Positions 48,255 to 60,500 of a DNA stretch of 64,000 nucleotides are shown here, piece after piece (the stretch's first letter is position 1; each line of letters opens with the position of its first letter). Source of the DNA: Aeribacillus composti. GTDB lineage: Bacteria; Bacillota; Bacilli; Bacillales; Aeribacillaceae. The stretch covers positions 45,992 to 109,991 of the forward strand of contig NZ_VISS01000008.1 in the NCBI RefSeq assembly GCF_007827555.1. The letters are read 5' to 3'. Under the pieces are notes generated by a model. The model was not told the DNA's origin and did no database searches. It was given only the letters and a program-made list of their open reading frames with translations. Both the position numbers and the translations under genes were made by a program.

Positions 48255-50435
48255 ATGCATTTTTTGACTGAGCAGCTCCTCTCAGGTTTGAATGAACAGC
48301 AGCAAAAAGCGACGAAACATACGGAAGGTCCTCTTTTAATAATGGCGGGTGCAGGCAGCGGCAAGACGAGGGTTCTCACCCACCGGATCGCTTATTTAAT
48401 GGCAGAAAAAGGGGTAGCACCTTGGAATATTCTTGCTATTACCTTCACAAATAAAGCAGCGAGGGAAATGAAAGACCGGATTGAACAACTGCTTGGCCCT
48501 GGCGCTGAGGAAATATGGATTTCCACTTTTCACTCGATGTGCGTGCGAATCCTTCGCCGAGATATTGACCGGATCGGCGTCAATCGCAATTTTACGATAT
48601 TGGATACATCAGACCAATTGTCTGTCATCAAAGGGATTTTAAAAGAACGAAACATTGATCCTAAAAAATATGATCCTCGAGCCATTCTCGGCACTATCAG
48701 CAGCGCGAAAAACGATCTCATTTCCCCGGAGGAATTTGCTCGTCAAGCAGGAGATGTGTGGGAGCAAATTGTCAGCGATATCTATATCGACTACCAAAAA
48801 AAATTGTTGAAAAACCAAGCTCTTGATTTTGATGACCTCATTATGTCAACGATACTGCTTTTTCAGCGTGTTCCAGAAGTACTCGAATATTATCAGCGGA
48901 AATTTCAATACATTCATGTTGATGAATATCAAGATACAAACCGCGCACAATACACGCTTGTAAAGATGCTGGCATCCCGTTTTCAAAATATTTGTGTTGT
49001 CGGCGATTCGGATCAATCGATTTATCGCTGGCGAGGGGCGGACATCGGAAACATTTTATCGTTTGAAAAAGATTATCCGAACGCTAAAGTGATTTTGCTT
49101 GAACAAAATTATCGTTCTACCAAGCGTATTTTGCATGCGGCCAATGAAGTCATTAAAAATAATATGAACAGAAAGCCGAAAAATTTATGGACGGAAAACC
49201 CTGAGGGGAAAAAAATTATTTACTACCGGGCTGATCACGAAATTGGGGAGGCCCAGTTTGTCGCCAAGCAAATTCAAGAGCTCGTCCAATCGGGCAAAAG
49301 AAAACTTTCCGATATTGCTGTATTGTACCGTACAAATGCACAGTCCCGTGTCATAGAGGAAGTGCTGTTAAAATCGAATATTGATTATAAAATTGTCGGC
49401 GGCATAAAGTTCTATGACCGGAAAGAAATCAAGGATATTCTTGCATACATGCGTCTAGTGGCAAACCAGAATGATGATATTAGTTTGGTGCGAATCATCA
49501 ATGTTCCGAAACGGGGCATCGGTGCATCAACCGTTGAAAAAATAATGAATTATGCAGCCCAGCAAGGTATCTCGATGTTTGCTGCTTTAGAAGAAATGGA
49601 ACATATCGGGGTCAGCACTCGTGCTATGAAAGTGTTGACGGAATTCCGTGAATTGATCCAGCAGCTGTCACAAATGCAAGACTATGTGTCCGTTACAGAG
49701 CTTGTGGAAGAGATTCTTGACAGAACCGGCTACAGGGAGATGCTTAAGCAGGAAAAAACATTGGAAGCCCAAGGTCGTTTAGAGAACATTGATGAATTTT
49801 TATCTGTAACTCAAAACTTTGAAAAACAAAATGAGGACAAAAGCCTTGTCGCCTTTTTAACGGATTTGGCCTTGATTGCGGACATTGACCGCATTGATGA
49901 AGAGCAATCGGAGCAGAAAGATTCCGTGTTATTGATGACGATCCATTCGGCAAAAGGTTTAGAGTTTCCGGTTGTATTTATGATCGGGATGGAAGAAGGT
50001 GTATTTCCCCACAGCCGAGCCTTGATGGAAGAGGCGGAAATGGAGGAAGAGCGCCGGCTGGCATACGTCGGGATAACGCGGGCAGAGGAAGAATTGTATG
50101 TAACAAATGCGAAAATGAGGACCCTTTTTGGAAGAACAAACATGAACCCGGAATCTCGTTTTATTGAAGAGATGCCGAAAGAGGTTTTAGAAGACTTAAA
50201 TGAAAAGAAATCTCCAAAGCCGAAACTAAATAGAACAATCGGAGCGAAATTAACGGGAGGAGATGTAAAGGCTTGGTCAGTAGGTGATAAAGCCGTGCAC
50301 GGAAAATGGGGTGTCGGTGTTGTCGTCCGAGTGAAAGGCGATGGGGAGGATCAAGAACTTGACGTGGCATTTCCAAGTCCTGTCGGCATAAAACGGTTGC
50401 TTGCTAAATTTGCACCAATTGAAAAAGTACAGTAA
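48255..50435 (+). CDS. pcrA: ATP-dependent DNA helicase PcrA
   Basis: A 726-aa superfamily 1A helicase, very close to B. subtilis PcrA. Walker [14 protein letters not shown] lies near residue 32, Walker B DEYQDTN near 225, then [20 protein letters not shown] and the motif [15 protein letters not shown]; the C-terminal segment ends in a Tudor-like RNA-polymerase-binding part ([17 protein letters not shown]). It unwinds DNA in repair and rolling-circle replication. GAGGTGAGTGTTGA precedes the ATG. It is co-transcribed with pcrB and ligA. Confidence 0.95.
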   Translation: MHFLTEQLLSGLNEQQQKATKHTEGPLLIMAGAGSGKTRVLTHRIAYLMAEKGVAPWNILAITFTNKAAREMKDRIEQLLGPGAEEIWISTFHSMCVRILRRDIDRIGVNRNFTILDTSDQLSVIKGILKERNIDPKKYDPRAILGTISSAKNDLISPEEFARQAGDVWEQIVSDIYIDYQKKLLKNQALDFDDLIMSTILLFQRVPEVLEYYQRKFQYIHVDEYQDTNRAQYTLVKMLASRFQNICVVGDSDQSIYRWRGADIGNILSFEKDYPNAKVILLEQNYRSTKRILHAANEVIKNNMNRKPKNLWTENPEGKKIIYYRADHEIGEAQFVAKQIQELVQSGKRKLSDIAVLYRTNAQSRVIEEVLLKSNIDYKIVGGIKFYDRKEIKDILAYMRLVANQNDDISLVRIINVPKRGIGASTVEKIMNYAAQQGISMFAALEEMEHIGVSTRAMKVLTEFRELIQQLSQMQDYVSVTELVEEILDRTGYREMLKQEKTLEAQGRLENIDEFLSVTQNFEKQNEDKSLVAFLTDLALIADIDRIDEEQSEQKDSVLLMTIHSAKGLEFPVVFMIGMEEGVFPHSRALMEEAEMEEERRLAYVGITRAEEELYVTNAKMRTLFGRTNMNPESRFIEEMPKEVLEDLNEKKSPKPKLNRTIGAKLTGGDVKAWSVGDKAVHGKWGVGVVVRVKGDGEDQELDVAFPSPVGIKRLLAKFAPIEKVQ

Positions 50436-50443
50436 CTATTTGA

Positions 50444-52465
<2,022 letters not shown>

Positions 52466-52480
52466 GAGAGGGAAGGTACC

Positions 52481-53632
52481 TTGAAAAAACTTTTGATCAT
52501 AGCGGCAGCGTGCATGGCTGTGCTCAGTGCATGCTCGCAGGACATTGGAGAACCGGAGCAAATTGTACAAGAGACGGAAGAATCAACGGAAGAAAAAGCA
52601 ATTATTCCGAAATACAGAATTTCGGAAGATTATTATAAGATGCTCGTGCCTTTTAAAACGAGTGAAGCGCGAGGGCTTGTGGCAAGCAATCTCAATACAA
52701 GATTTGATGTTGATGAATTTGAAACTGGTCTTATGCGGATGGCCAGCGACAAGTTTCCAACGGATAAATATGTGTTTCAAGAAGGACAATATTTAGACAA
52801 AAAAACTGTCCAAAACTGGCTTAGCCGCAAGCTGGAAGGAAAAGATTTGGAGGAAGCGAAAAGGAAGGATAAATCTTTCAAAAATGAAGGTTTAAATCCG
52901 CCAGAAAGCTCCGAAAAAAGCCCCATTTATGTAACGCATATACTTGAACATAATTATCTTGTAAAAAAAGATGAAAAAACACTTGAGCTTGGCGGAGTGT
53001 CGATCGGTTTGGCCTTGAATTCTGTTTATTATTACCGCACGGAAGACGGCATCCAAAAAGAAAATAAAATAGACAAGGCCACCATTGAAAAGAAAGGGAA
53101 GGAAATCGCACAAGTGGTTGTGAAGAGGCTTCGAGATATAGAAGGATTAGAAAAAGTGCCGATTGTCGTTTCCCTTTACGAACAAGCGCCTAAATCTTCG
53201 ATTGTTCCAGGGCACTTTTTTGCAAGAACAATCGTTGATGGCGGAAGCGAAAATATCGGAAAGTGGGAAAATATTAACGAAGAGTATTACTTTTTCCCAT
53301 CTGAAGAGGGAACAAAGAAAAAACCGGATGATGCCAACACATTTAAACGTTTAAAAGGAGATATTGAAGACTTTTTCCCTAACTACACAGGCGTCATTGG
53401 GAAGGCTTTTTATCAAGACGGTGAAATGAAGCAAATGAAAATAGAAATACCGGTTCAGTTTTACGGAAAAACAGAGGTCATAGCCTTTACGCAATTTTTA
53501 ACTGGGAAAGTTGTGGAATATTACAAAGACTATATTTCTCTGGAAGTGACCATCAACTCTTCAAGAGGTCCGGAAGCGCTCATCGTTAGAGAGCCAGGGC
53601 AGGACAAACCGACAGTTCATGTTTTTCAATAA
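52481..53632 (+). CDS. camS: CamS family sex-pheromone lipoprotein (YerH type)
   Basis: A 383-aa lipoprotein starting with TTG after GGAGAGGGAAGG. The signal peptide ends in AVLSAC with the modified cysteine near residue 18. The CamS domain covers most of the mature part (YRISEDYYKMLVPFKTSEARGL, VPIVVSLYEQAPKSSIVPGHF). In enterococci and staphylococci the signal peptide of CamS yields a pheromone; in Bacillus the role is unknown. It follows ligA by 15 bp and ends in a terminator. Confidence 0.87.
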   Translation: MKKLLIIAAACMAVLSACSQDIGEPEQIVQETEESTEEKAIIPKYRISEDYYKMLVPFKTSEARGLVASNLNTRFDVDEFETGLMRMASDKFPTDKYVFQEGQYLDKKTVQNWLSRKLEGKDLEEAKRKDKSFKNEGLNPPESSEKSPIYVTHILEHNYLVKKDEKTLELGGVSIGLALNSVYYYRTEDGIQKENKIDKATIEKKGKEIAQVVVKRLRDIEGLEKVPIVVSLYEQAPKSSIVPGHFFARTIVDGGSENIGKWENINEEYYFFPSEEGTKKKPDDANTFKRLKGDIEDFFPNYTGVIGKAFYQDGEMKQMKIEIPVQFYGKTEVIAFTQFLTGKVVEYYKDYISLEVTINSSRGPEALIVREPGQDKPTVHVFQ

Positions 53633-53639
53633 AAAAACA

Positions 53640-53680
53640 GGTGATTTCAAAAAGGGGGGATTTTGAAATCACCTTTATAT
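53640..53680. terminator. bidirectional terminator between camS and the YjcZ-like gene
   Basis: GGTGATTTCAAAA (53640-53652) and TTTTGAAATCACC (53661-53673) form a 13-bp perfect stem. TTTATATT follows on the plus strand, and an A7 run precedes it (T7 on the minus strand), so it can end both camS and the convergent small gene. Confidence 0.85.
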
Positions 53681-53716
53681 TGATCGTTTTTTGGCTGGCA
53701 TTTGGTTAAACGGTGT

Positions 53717-53875
53717 TTACCACTTTACAAAAGCAGTACCGACAATGATCAACAAAATGAACAATACTACTATAAGGGCAAATCCGCCGCCGTGTCCGAA
53801 TCCACCACCGTACCCGAATCCGCCGTCATATCCTCCGTAACCGTAGCCTTGACAAGAACCGAATCCAAAACTCAT
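53717..53875 (-). CDS. YjcZ family small sporulation-type protein (52 aa)
   Basis: Read on the minus strand: [15 protein letters not shown], a Gly/Tyr/Phe-rich first half (residues 1-32), then a hydrophobic helix ([18 protein letters not shown]) ending VKW. This is the YjcZ/YhaJ-like pattern of small spore-associated membrane proteins. The ribosome binding site GGAGGTG lies seven bases before the start. The opposite strand carries a longer open frame, which is only the shadow of the G-rich repeat. Confidence 0.8.
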   Translation of the reverse strand: MSFGFGSCQGYGYGGYDGGFGYGGGFGHGGGFALIVVLFILLIIVGTAFVKW

Positions 53876-54076
53876 GTTTTTCACCTCCGAATAATGTACC
53901 GTACAATATTTTTATATTCACGAATGAATAAAACGTTTGGACGAATGTACCTATATTTGAATTTTTGGTTGAAGTCCTTCGACGTTTTGAAAATTACATG
54001 TGAAAAGAAAATCTTCTGTAAGAGGGGCTTTTTTCAGCCTGCCTTCGTGCAATATTGTTTCAACATTTCGGGGGTG

Positions 54077-54106
54077 TTGCTTTATCTGGCTAAAATTTGA
54101 TATTAT
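54077..54106 (+). promoter_or_regulatory. candidate sigma-A promoter of gatCAB
   Basis: TTGCTT (54077-54082) and TATTAT (54101-54106) are 18 bp apart, 43 bp before the gatC start. Confidence 0.5.
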
Positions 54107-54148
54107 CAGAGTATTGCAGTGTGTTCGAAAAAGTGGAGGTGAATTGGG

Positions 54149-54439
54149 ATGTCACGCATTTCGAAAGAACAAGTAAAACATGTTGCTCATCTTGCCCGCT
54201 TGGCAATTACGGAAGAGGAAGCAGAGATGTTTACCAATCAGCTTGACGCGATTATAACGTTTGCTGAGCAGTTAAATGAATTGGATACGGAGAACGTTCA
54301 ACCAACTTCCCACGTTTTGGATATGAAAAATGTCATGCGCGAAGATCAACCTGAGCCGGGTCTTCCACGGGAAGTTGCGTTGAAAAATGCTCCTGACCAA
54401 AAAGACGGACAATTCCGCGTACCAGCCATTCTTGAGTAA
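54149..54439 (+). CDS. gatC: aspartyl/glutamyl-tRNA amidotransferase subunit C
   Basis: A 96-aa subunit ([18 protein letters not shown] near residues 8-25; [15 protein letters not shown]; the C-terminal FRVPAILE motif). It stabilises GatA and links it to GatB in the complex that makes Gln-tRNA from Glu-tRNA. GTGGAGGTGAATTGGG precedes the ATG. gatA starts 16 bp after it. Confidence 0.93.
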   Translation: MSRISKEQVKHVAHLARLAITEEEAEMFTNQLDAIITFAEQLNELDTENVQPTSHVLDMKNVMREDQPEPGLPREVALKNAPDQKDGQFRVPAILE

Positions 54440-54455
54440 GGAGGACGAAGCGAAC

Positions 54456-55913
54456 ATGGCTCTGTTTGATCATAAAATATCTGAATTAAAACAAATGCTG
54501 CACCGAAAAGAAATTTCCGTCTCCGATCTTGTCGACGAGTCTTACAAGCGCATTCAAGAAGTCGACGGAAAGGTAGAAGCTTTCTTAACCCTCGATGAAG
54601 AACGAGCCCGAGAAAAAGCAAAACAACTGGATAATGAAATAGGAAAAAAAGATACATACGGTTTATTGTTTGGGATGCCGATAGGAATTAAAGATAACAT
54701 TGTGACAAAGGATTTACGCACAACCTGTGCAAGCAAAATTCTTGAAAACTTTGACCCAATTTATGATGCAACAGTTATGCGCAAGCTAGAAGAAGCTGAA
54801 GCGATTACGATCGGCAAATTAAACATGGATGAGTTTGCGATGGGATCATCCACTGAAACGTCCGCATTTAAAAAGACGAAAAACCCATGGAATTTAGAAG
54901 CGGTTCCAGGCGGTTCCAGCGGCGGCAGCGCAGCGGCTGTCAGCGCAGGAGAAGTTCCGTTTGCACTAGGCTCTGATACAGGCGGCTCGATTCGCCAGCC
55001 GGCAGCATTCTGCGGGGTTGTTGGCTTGAAGCCTACATATGGACGAGTCTCCCGTTTCGGATTAGTCGCATTCGCGTCTTCATTAGATCAAATCGGACCG
55101 ATAACAAGAACTGTTGAAGACAACGCTTACCTTCTTCAAGTCATTTCAGGTCTTGATCCAATGGATTCCACAAGTGCAAATGTGGAAGTTCCTGATTATA
55201 TATCCGCTTTAACTGGAGATATTAAAGGGCTGAAAATTGCGGTTCCGAAAGAGTATTTAGGTGAAGGGGTAAGCCGTGAGTCGCGCGAGGCCGTACTGGC
55301 TGCTTTAAAAGTACTCGAAGGATTGGGCGCAGAATGGGAAGAAGTATCTTTGCCGCATTCCAAATACGGTATTGCTACATATTATTTGCTTGCCTCATCC
55401 GAAGCATCTGCGAATCTCGCCCGTTTTGACGGAGTCCGCTACGGCTATCGCTCCGACAACGCTGAAACCTTGATCGATATGTATAAACAAACACGCGCGG
55501 AAGGCTTTGGAAATGAGGTGAAACGCCGCATTATGCTCGGTACATTTGCATTAAGCTCTGGATATTATGATGCTTATTACAAAAAAGCGCAGCAAGTGCG
55601 CACGCTTATTAAAAAAGATTTTGAAGACGTTTTTGAAAAATATGACGTCATCATCGGACCGACAACCCCGACTCCAGCATTTAAAATCGGCGAAAAAATT
55701 GACGATCCACTCACGATGTATGCGAACGATATTTTAACAATCAATGTGAACCTTGCCGGAGTTCCTGCTATTTCCGTACCTTGCGGATTTGCCAACGGCT
55801 TGCCGCTGGGATTGCAAATCATCGGCAAGCATTTTGACGAGAGCACCGTTTATCGCGTTGCCCATGCATACGAACAAGCAACAGACTTCCATAAACAAAA
55901 ACCGGAACTGTAA
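54456..55913 (+). CDS. gatA: aspartyl/glutamyl-tRNA amidotransferase subunit A
   Basis: A 485-aa amidase-signature glutaminase. The catalytic Ser-cisSer-Lys set is visible: [10 protein letters not shown] (lysine), the glycine/serine-rich [14 protein letters not shown] and the nucleophile region [15 protein letters not shown]. It releases ammonia from glutamine for GatB. The start at 54456 follows AAGGAGGACGAAGCGAAC; the longer open frame upstream lies in gatC. Confidence 0.95.
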   Translation: MALFDHKISELKQMLHRKEISVSDLVDESYKRIQEVDGKVEAFLTLDEERAREKAKQLDNEIGKKDTYGLLFGMPIGIKDNIVTKDLRTTCASKILENFDPIYDATVMRKLEEAEAITIGKLNMDEFAMGSSTETSAFKKTKNPWNLEAVPGGSSGGSAAAVSAGEVPFALGSDTGGSIRQPAAFCGVVGLKPTYGRVSRFGLVAFASSLDQIGPITRTVEDNAYLLQVISGLDPMDSTSANVEVPDYISALTGDIKGLKIAVPKEYLGEGVSRESREAVLAALKVLEGLGAEWEEVSLPHSKYGIATYYLLASSEASANLARFDGVRYGYRSDNAETLIDMYKQTRAEGFGNEVKRRIMLGTFALSSGYYDAYYKKAQQVRTLIKKDFEDVFEKYDVIIGPTTPTPAFKIGEKIDDPLTMYANDILTINVNLAGVPAISVPCGFANGLPLGLQIIGKHFDESTVYRVAHAYEQATDFHKQKPEL

Positions 55914-55926
55914 GGGGTGAGAACTA

Positions 55927-57357
55927 ATGAACTTTGAAACGGTCATCGGACTTGAAGTACATGTGGAATTGAAAACGAAATCGAAAATCTTTTCCAGTGC
56001 ACCAAACGCTTTCGGTGCTGAACCAAATACAAACACAACGGTCATTGACCTCGGATACCCGGGAGTTTTGCCCGTTTTAAATAAAGAAGCCGTTGAATTC
56101 GCAATGAAAGCTGCGATGGCATTGAACTGCGAAGTGGCTACTTATACAAAGTTTGACCGGAAAAACTATTTTTATCCGGACAACCCGAAAGCATATCAAA
56201 TTTCCCAATATGATCAGCCAATCGGTCAAAACGGCTGGATTGAAATTGAAGTGAACGGAAAGAAAAAGAAAATCGGCATTACGCGCCTTCATTTAGAAGA
56301 GGATGCTGGCAAATTGACGCATACTGGCGACGGCTATTCTCTTGTAGACTTTAACCGTCAAGGAACACCGCTGATTGAAATTGTATCAGAGCCGGACATC
56401 CGCTCACCTGAAGAAGCCTATGCATATTTGGAAAAATTAAAATCGATTATTCAATATACTGGCGTATCCGACTGTAAAATGGAAGAAGGATCTCTTCGCT
56501 GCGACGCAAACATTTCGCTCCGCCCGATCGGACAAAAAGAATTTGGCACAAAAACAGAATTGAAAAACTTAAACTCATTTAACTTTGTGCGCAAAGGGCT
56601 CGAATATGAAGAAAAACGTCAGGCGGAAGTGCTTTTATCCGGCGGCGTCATTCAACAAGAAACACGCCGTTTTGATGAGGCTACAGGGAAAACGATTTTA
56701 ATGCGCGTTAAAGAAGGATCAGACGATTATCGTTATTTTCCTGAACCTGATTTAGTCACTCTTTACATTGATGATGAGTGGAAAGAAAGAGTCCGGTCAT
56801 CGATTCCGGAGCTGCCGGATGCGCGCCAAAAACGATATGTTGAAGAGCTTGGACTCCCAGCGTATGATGCTAAAGTGCTGACAATGACGAAAGAAATGTC
56901 TGATTTCTTTGAAGCAACAGTTAAAGCCGGAGCTGATGCGAAACAAGCTTCTAACTGGCTGATGGGAGAAGTATCAGCATATTTAAATGCAGAGCAAAAA
57001 GAGTTGTCTGAAGTGGCGCTCACCCCGGAAAGTCTTGCAGGAATGATCAAGCTGATCGAAAATGGAACCATCTCCTCCAAAATCGCGAAAAAAGTGTTCA
57101 AAGAGCTGATTGAAAAAGGTGGAGACCCTGAAAAAATCGTGAAAGAAAAAGGGCTTGTTCAAATTTCTGATGAAGGTGCCATCTTAAAGCTTGTAATCGA
57201 AACATTGGATGAAAATGAGCAATCGGTTATCGACTTTAAAAACGGAAAAGATAAAGCGATTGGCTTTCTAGTCGGTCAAATTATGAAAAAAACGAAGGGG
57301 CAAGCCAACCCGCAATTAGTAAACAAATTGTTATTACAAGAAATAAAGAAACGATAA
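55927..57357 (+). CDS. gatB: aspartyl/glutamyl-tRNA amidotransferase subunit B
   Basis: A 476-aa subunit that recognises and phosphorylates the misacylated Glu-t[24 protein letters not shown] at the N-terminus, [25 protein letters not shown], and the C-terminal YqeY-like tail ([21 protein letters not shown]) are characteristic. GGGGTGAGAACTA precedes the ATG. A terminator follows. Confidence 0.95.
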   Translation: MNFETVIGLEVHVELKTKSKIFSSAPNAFGAEPNTNTTVIDLGYPGVLPVLNKEAVEFAMKAAMALNCEVATYTKFDRKNYFYPDNPKAYQISQYDQPIGQNGWIEIEVNGKKKKIGITRLHLEEDAGKLTHTGDGYSLVDFNRQGTPLIEIVSEPDIRSPEEAYAYLEKLKSIIQYTGVSDCKMEEGSLRCDANISLRPIGQKEFGTKTELKNLNSFNFVRKGLEYEEKRQAEVLLSGGVIQQETRRFDEATGKTILMRVKEGSDDYRYFPEPDLVTLYIDDEWKERVRSSIPELPDARQKRYVEELGLPAYDAKVLTMTKEMSDFFEATVKAGADAKQASNWLMGEVSAYLNAEQKELSEVALTPESLAGMIKLIENGTISSKIAKKVFKELIEKGGDPEKIVKEKGLVQISDEGAILKLVIETLDENEQSVIDFKNGKDKAIGFLVGQIMKKTKGQANPQLVNKLLLQEIKKR

Positions 57358-57366
57358 TTTTAATAG

Positions 57367-57397
57367 ACGCTCAGCTTAGCAGCTGGGTGTTTTATTT
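57367..57397 (+). terminator. terminator of gatCAB
   Basis: ACGCTCAGCT (57367-57376) pairs with AGCTGGGTGT (57381-57390), with two G-U pairs and a TAGC loop, followed by TTTATTTA. Confidence 0.7.
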
Positions 57398-57626
57398 ATA
57401 GTAAAATGGAAATAAAACCCATCCGTGAATTTTTGAAGCTGGAATTTGAAAAAAGTGTTTAAATGGCGAACAGTTTTATCAAAATAAAAATAGAATAAAC
57501 GTTTATTGACAAAAGTAGTATAAATGAACACAAATGATAGAAAAAACTTGTTTGTTTTGGCAAAAAGGAATAATCTATTAATGATTCTATTTTTACAATA
57601 GAAATGGATAGTATAGGATGATGTGA

Positions 57627-58556
57627 ATGAAACGCGCAAGAATCATTTATAACCCCACATCTGGTCGAGAGGCTTTCAAAAAACAGCTCCCTGAAGTTCT
57701 TGCTAAATTTGAAGAGGCCGGCTATGAAACATCGTGCCATGCTACTACCGGTGAAGGAGATGCGACAAACGCAGCGAAACAGGCTGCTGAACGCGGGTTT
57801 GACCTCATTATCGCTGCGGGTGGAGACGGTACGGTGAACGAAGTTGTGAACGGGCTCGCAGTCATGGAAAATCGTCCGACGCTCGGAATCATCCCCGTCG
57901 GAACTACAAACGATTTTGCCCGTGCAATCGGCATTCCCCGCGACAATATTTTGCACGCAGTCGATACGCTGCTGAACGGCGTAAAAAGGAAAATAGACAT
58001 TGGAAAAGTGAATAACCAATATTTTATTAATATTGCCGGCGGCGGAAAATTAACAGAGCTTACTTATGACGTTCCAAGCAAATTAAAGACCGTTTTAGGA
58101 CAGCTTGCTTATTATTTAAAGGGCATTGAAATGCTCCCTTCCATCCATCCGACAGAGGTGGAAATTGAATATGATGGCAAGCTGTTTCAAGGAGAGATCA
58201 TGCTGTTTTTAATCAGCTTGACAAATTCGGTCGGAGGGTTTGAAAAGTTGGCTCCAGACTCAATTTTAAATGATGGCATGTTTGATTTACTGATTTTGAA
58301 AAAAGTCAGCCTCGCGGAGTTTATTCGCCTTGCCAGCTTGGCATTAAAAGGCGAGCATATTCACAGTGAAAATGTAATTTATACAAAAGCCAATCGGATA
58401 AAAGTAAAGACAGAAGACAAAATGCAGTTAAACTTGGACGGCGAATACGGAGGACTCCTGCCTGCTGAATTTGAAAACCTGTATCAATATATTGAGATCA
58501 TCATGTCGAAAGAAAAAGCAGAAAAAAACGCGCCAATTGAAAAGAGCAGCGAATAG
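57627..58556 (+). CDS. dgkB: diacylglycerol kinase (soluble, DgkB type)
   Basis: A 309-aa lipid kinase of the DAGK_cat family. RIIYNPTSGRE near the N-terminus, the ATP-binding GGDGTVNEVVNGL near residue 68, GIIPVGTTNDFARAIGIP near 96, and a C-terminal half with NLDGEYGG. It phosphorylates diacylglycerol released during lipoteichoic-acid synthesis. The binding site (GGATGATGTGA) is modest. rlmCD lies further downstream as in B. subtilis. The stop codon is inside the terminator stem. Confidence 0.9.
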   Translation: MKRARIIYNPTSGREAFKKQLPEVLAKFEEAGYETSCHATTGEGDATNAAKQAAERGFDLIIAAGGDGTVNEVVNGLAVMENRPTLGIIPVGTTNDFARAIGIPRDNILHAVDTLLNGVKRKIDIGKVNNQYFINIAGGGKLTELTYDVPSKLKTVLGQLAYYLKGIEMLPSIHPTEVEIEYDGKLFQGEIMLFLISLTNSVGGFEKLAPDSILNDGMFDLLILKKVSLAEFIRLASLALKGEHIHSENVIYTKANRIKVKTEDKMQLNLDGEYGGLLPAEFENLYQYIEIIMSKEKAEKNAPIEKSSE

Positions 58557-58575
58557 GCTGCTCTTTACCGTTTTT
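58541..58575 (+). terminator. terminator of dgkB, overlapping its stop codon
   Basis: AAAGAGCAGC (58541-58550) and GCTGCTCTTT (58557-58566) form a 10-bp stem with a six-base loop that includes the TAG stop, then ACCGTTTTT. Confidence 0.75.
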
Positions 58576-58752
58576 GAATAGATGAAATGCGGCTCCCCGC
58601 GCTAATTTCAACGATTTATATGACTTGTCTGCAACATTTTGCTTAAAAAAAACACTGCAAAAGCTTTGCAGGCAGCTTGTTAAACAAAATGTAATGAAAG
58701 AAAGGTGCAGCTGTTTTTACAGCCTTGCTTTCAAGCTGGAAAAACGAAATTT

Positions 58753-58908
58753 TTATTTTCCATAATGGTAATGATCGCTTTCAATTTTATTGACAAGTTT
58801 TAACAACTCAATGACGTTCAATTCATATAATTGTTGTCCATCTTCCCCTTTGTAAACACCGTTGGCAATAAGCTGTTCGATGAGTGACTCTTTAAAACTT
58901 TGATCCAT
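58753..58908 (-). CDS. small protein resembling Fur-regulated basic protein A (51 aa)
   Basis: Minus-strand frame beginning MDQSFKESLIEQLIANGVYK and ending ESDHYHYGK. The LIEQLIANGVYKGEDG then QLYELNVIELL pattern resembles the FbpA family (LI..LI..GIYK...QLYEL...EL). It is acidic rather than basic, so the match is partial. The ribosome binding site GGAGTG is well placed. No Fur box was identified nearby. It is separate from the flanking plus-strand genes. Confidence 0.6.
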   Translation of the reverse strand: MDQSFKESLIEQLIANGVYKGEDGQQLYELNVIELLKLVNKIESDHYHYGK

Positions 58909-59088
58909 GTAAATTCACTCCTTCAGCTAATATAGACGCTTTTTCATCAACCAATGTTACGTGCCGCCCTTTTATATTTTCATTACAATAGTATTTCCTA
59001 TTATGACAATAATAAAATCACTTGGGTCATTTTTACGGTTGTGATACAATTTTTTCAGTCCATTCTGATCAAAAAGGAAGAAAACAAC

Positions 59089-60459
59089 ATGGAAGCACCA
59101 GTGAAGAAAAATGATTATTACGATGTATTGTTTGAAGATTTAACACATGACGGGGCAGGAGTAGCCAAAATCAACGGCTTTCCTTTATTTGTCCCGAATG
59201 CTTTGCCTGGAGAAAAGGGAACAGTCAAAGTTGTCAAAGTAAAAAAAGGCTATGGATACGGACGTCTCATGAAATTATCGGAAACAAGCCCCGATCGGGC
59301 AGATGCGCCTTGTCCTATATACAAACAATGCGGAGGCTGCCAGCTTCAGCATGTAAGCTATGACGGCCAACTGCGCCATAAGCAAAAAATAGTAAAAGAA
59401 ACGCTTGCCCGCATCGGAAAAGTGGATGTAGAAAAAGTCACGGTTCATCCAACGATCGGAATGAGCGATCCTTGGAATTATCGAAATAAAGCACAGGTTC
59501 CAATCGGGGAGCGGGAAGGCGCCCTGATTGCAGGCTTTTATCAGCAAAGAACGCACGAAATTATCGATATGGAGAGATGTCTCATTCAGCAGACGGAAAA
59601 CGATCGAATTGTCCGAGAAGTTAAAGCGATATTGAACCGCTATCACATCCGGGCTTACAACGAACAAACCCATCAAGGATGGCTGCGCCATATCGTTGTC
59701 CGCTACGGGTATCAAACAAAGCAAGCGATGCTTGTTTTCGTTACCCGAACAGCTGATTTTCCACATAAAAAGAAAATTTTAGCTGAAATTACCGCTAAAT
59801 TTCCAAACATTCGATCGATTGTCCAAAACATAAACCCGAAACGGACAAACGTCATATTTGGCGAAGAAACAAAGCTGCTTTCGGGTTTGGAATATATATA
59901 TGATTATATCGGATCAATTAAGTTTGCCATTTCCGCACGCTCTTTTTACCAAGTGAACCCTGAACAGACGAAGGTGCTTTACGAAAAAGTGTTAGAATAC
60001 GCCGAACTTACCGGAGAAGAAACGGTCATCGACGCCTATTGCGGGATCGGAACGATTTCACTCTTCCTTGCGCAAAAAGCTAAAAAAGTGTACGGCGTGG
60101 AAATTGTGCCCGATGCCATTGAAGATGCCAAACGAAATGCAAAACTAAACGGCATCGAGAACGTTGAATTTGCCGTCGGTCAAGCAGAGGAGATCATGCC
60201 CAAATGGCATGCACAAGGAATTCGCGCAGACGTCATCGTCGTGGATCCTCCTCGAAAAGGCTGCGATCATTCACTGCTTCAAACAATTATAGCAATGAAA
60301 CCAAAAAAAGTCGTCTACGTCTCCTGCAACCCGGCGACATTAGCGCGCGACATTGCCATCCTAGAACAAGGCGGCTACGAAACAAAAGAAGTCCAGCCAG
60401 TCGACATGTTCCCGCATACGGCGCACGTTGAGTGCGTGTCGCAGATAGTTTTAAAATAA
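59089..60459 (+). CDS. rlmCD: 23S rRNA (uracil-C5)-methyltransferase
   Basis: A 456-aa TrmA/RumA-type methyltransferase. An N-terminal TRAM domain ([20 protein letters not shown]) precedes the iron-sulfur cysteines ([13 protein letters not shown] near residue 77, fourth in MERCLIQ), the SAM site [14 protein letters not shown] and the catalytic cysteine in [11 protein letters not shown]. In B. subtilis one such enzyme methylates both U747 and U1939. ATG 59089 follows AAGGAAG; the open frame extends upstream to 58954 without support. It forms the last housekeeping gene before the mobile element. Confidence 0.9.
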   Translation: MEAPVKKNDYYDVLFEDLTHDGAGVAKINGFPLFVPNALPGEKGTVKVVKVKKGYGYGRLMKLSETSPDRADAPCPIYKQCGGCQLQHVSYDGQLRHKQKIVKETLARIGKVDVEKVTVHPTIGMSDPWNYRNKAQVPIGEREGALIAGFYQQRTHEIIDMERCLIQQTENDRIVREVKAILNRYHIRAYNEQTHQGWLRHIVVRYGYQTKQAMLVFVTRTADFPHKKKILAEITAKFPNIRSIVQNINPKRTNVIFGEETKLLSGLEYIYDYIGSIKFAISARSFYQVNPEQTKVLYEKVLEYAELTGEETVIDAYCGIGTISLFLAQKAKKVYGVEIVPDAIEDAKRNAKLNGIENVEFAVGQAEEIMPKWHAQGIRADVIVVDPPRKGCDHSLLQTIIAMKPKKVVYVSCNPATLARDIAILEQGGYETKEVQPVDMFPHTAHVECVSQIVLK

Positions 60460-60464
60460 AAAAA

Positions 60465-60500
60465 AGAGGCAAGATAAGGTTTTTCTCTTGCCTCTATTCA
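60465..60500. terminator. bidirectional terminator between rlmCD and the recombinase
   Basis: AGAGGCAAGA (60465-60474) and TCTTGCCTCT (60486-60495) form a 10-bp stem. ATTCAATTTTT follows on plus; an A-rich run before it gives a T-run on minus. The convergent recombinase stop codon lies within this stem. Confidence 0.8.

Noticed and set aside
53702..54100. 132-aa plus-strand open frame rich in Pro/Ser/Thr
   Set aside because: It lies opposite the YjcZ-like gene, has no ribosome binding site, and runs into an unrelated intergenic region; it is the shadow of the Gly/Tyr-rich repeat.
57506..57540. TTGACA at 57506 as part of a dgkB promoter
   Set aside because: No -10-like hexamer lies at 16-18 bp; TATAAA is only seven bases away, so a standard promoter is not supported.
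58954..59088. N-terminal extension of rlmCD by 45 residues
   Set aside because: No binding site precedes it, and its composition is that of an intergenic leader; the ATG at 59089 follows AAGGAAG and starts at the TRAM domain.
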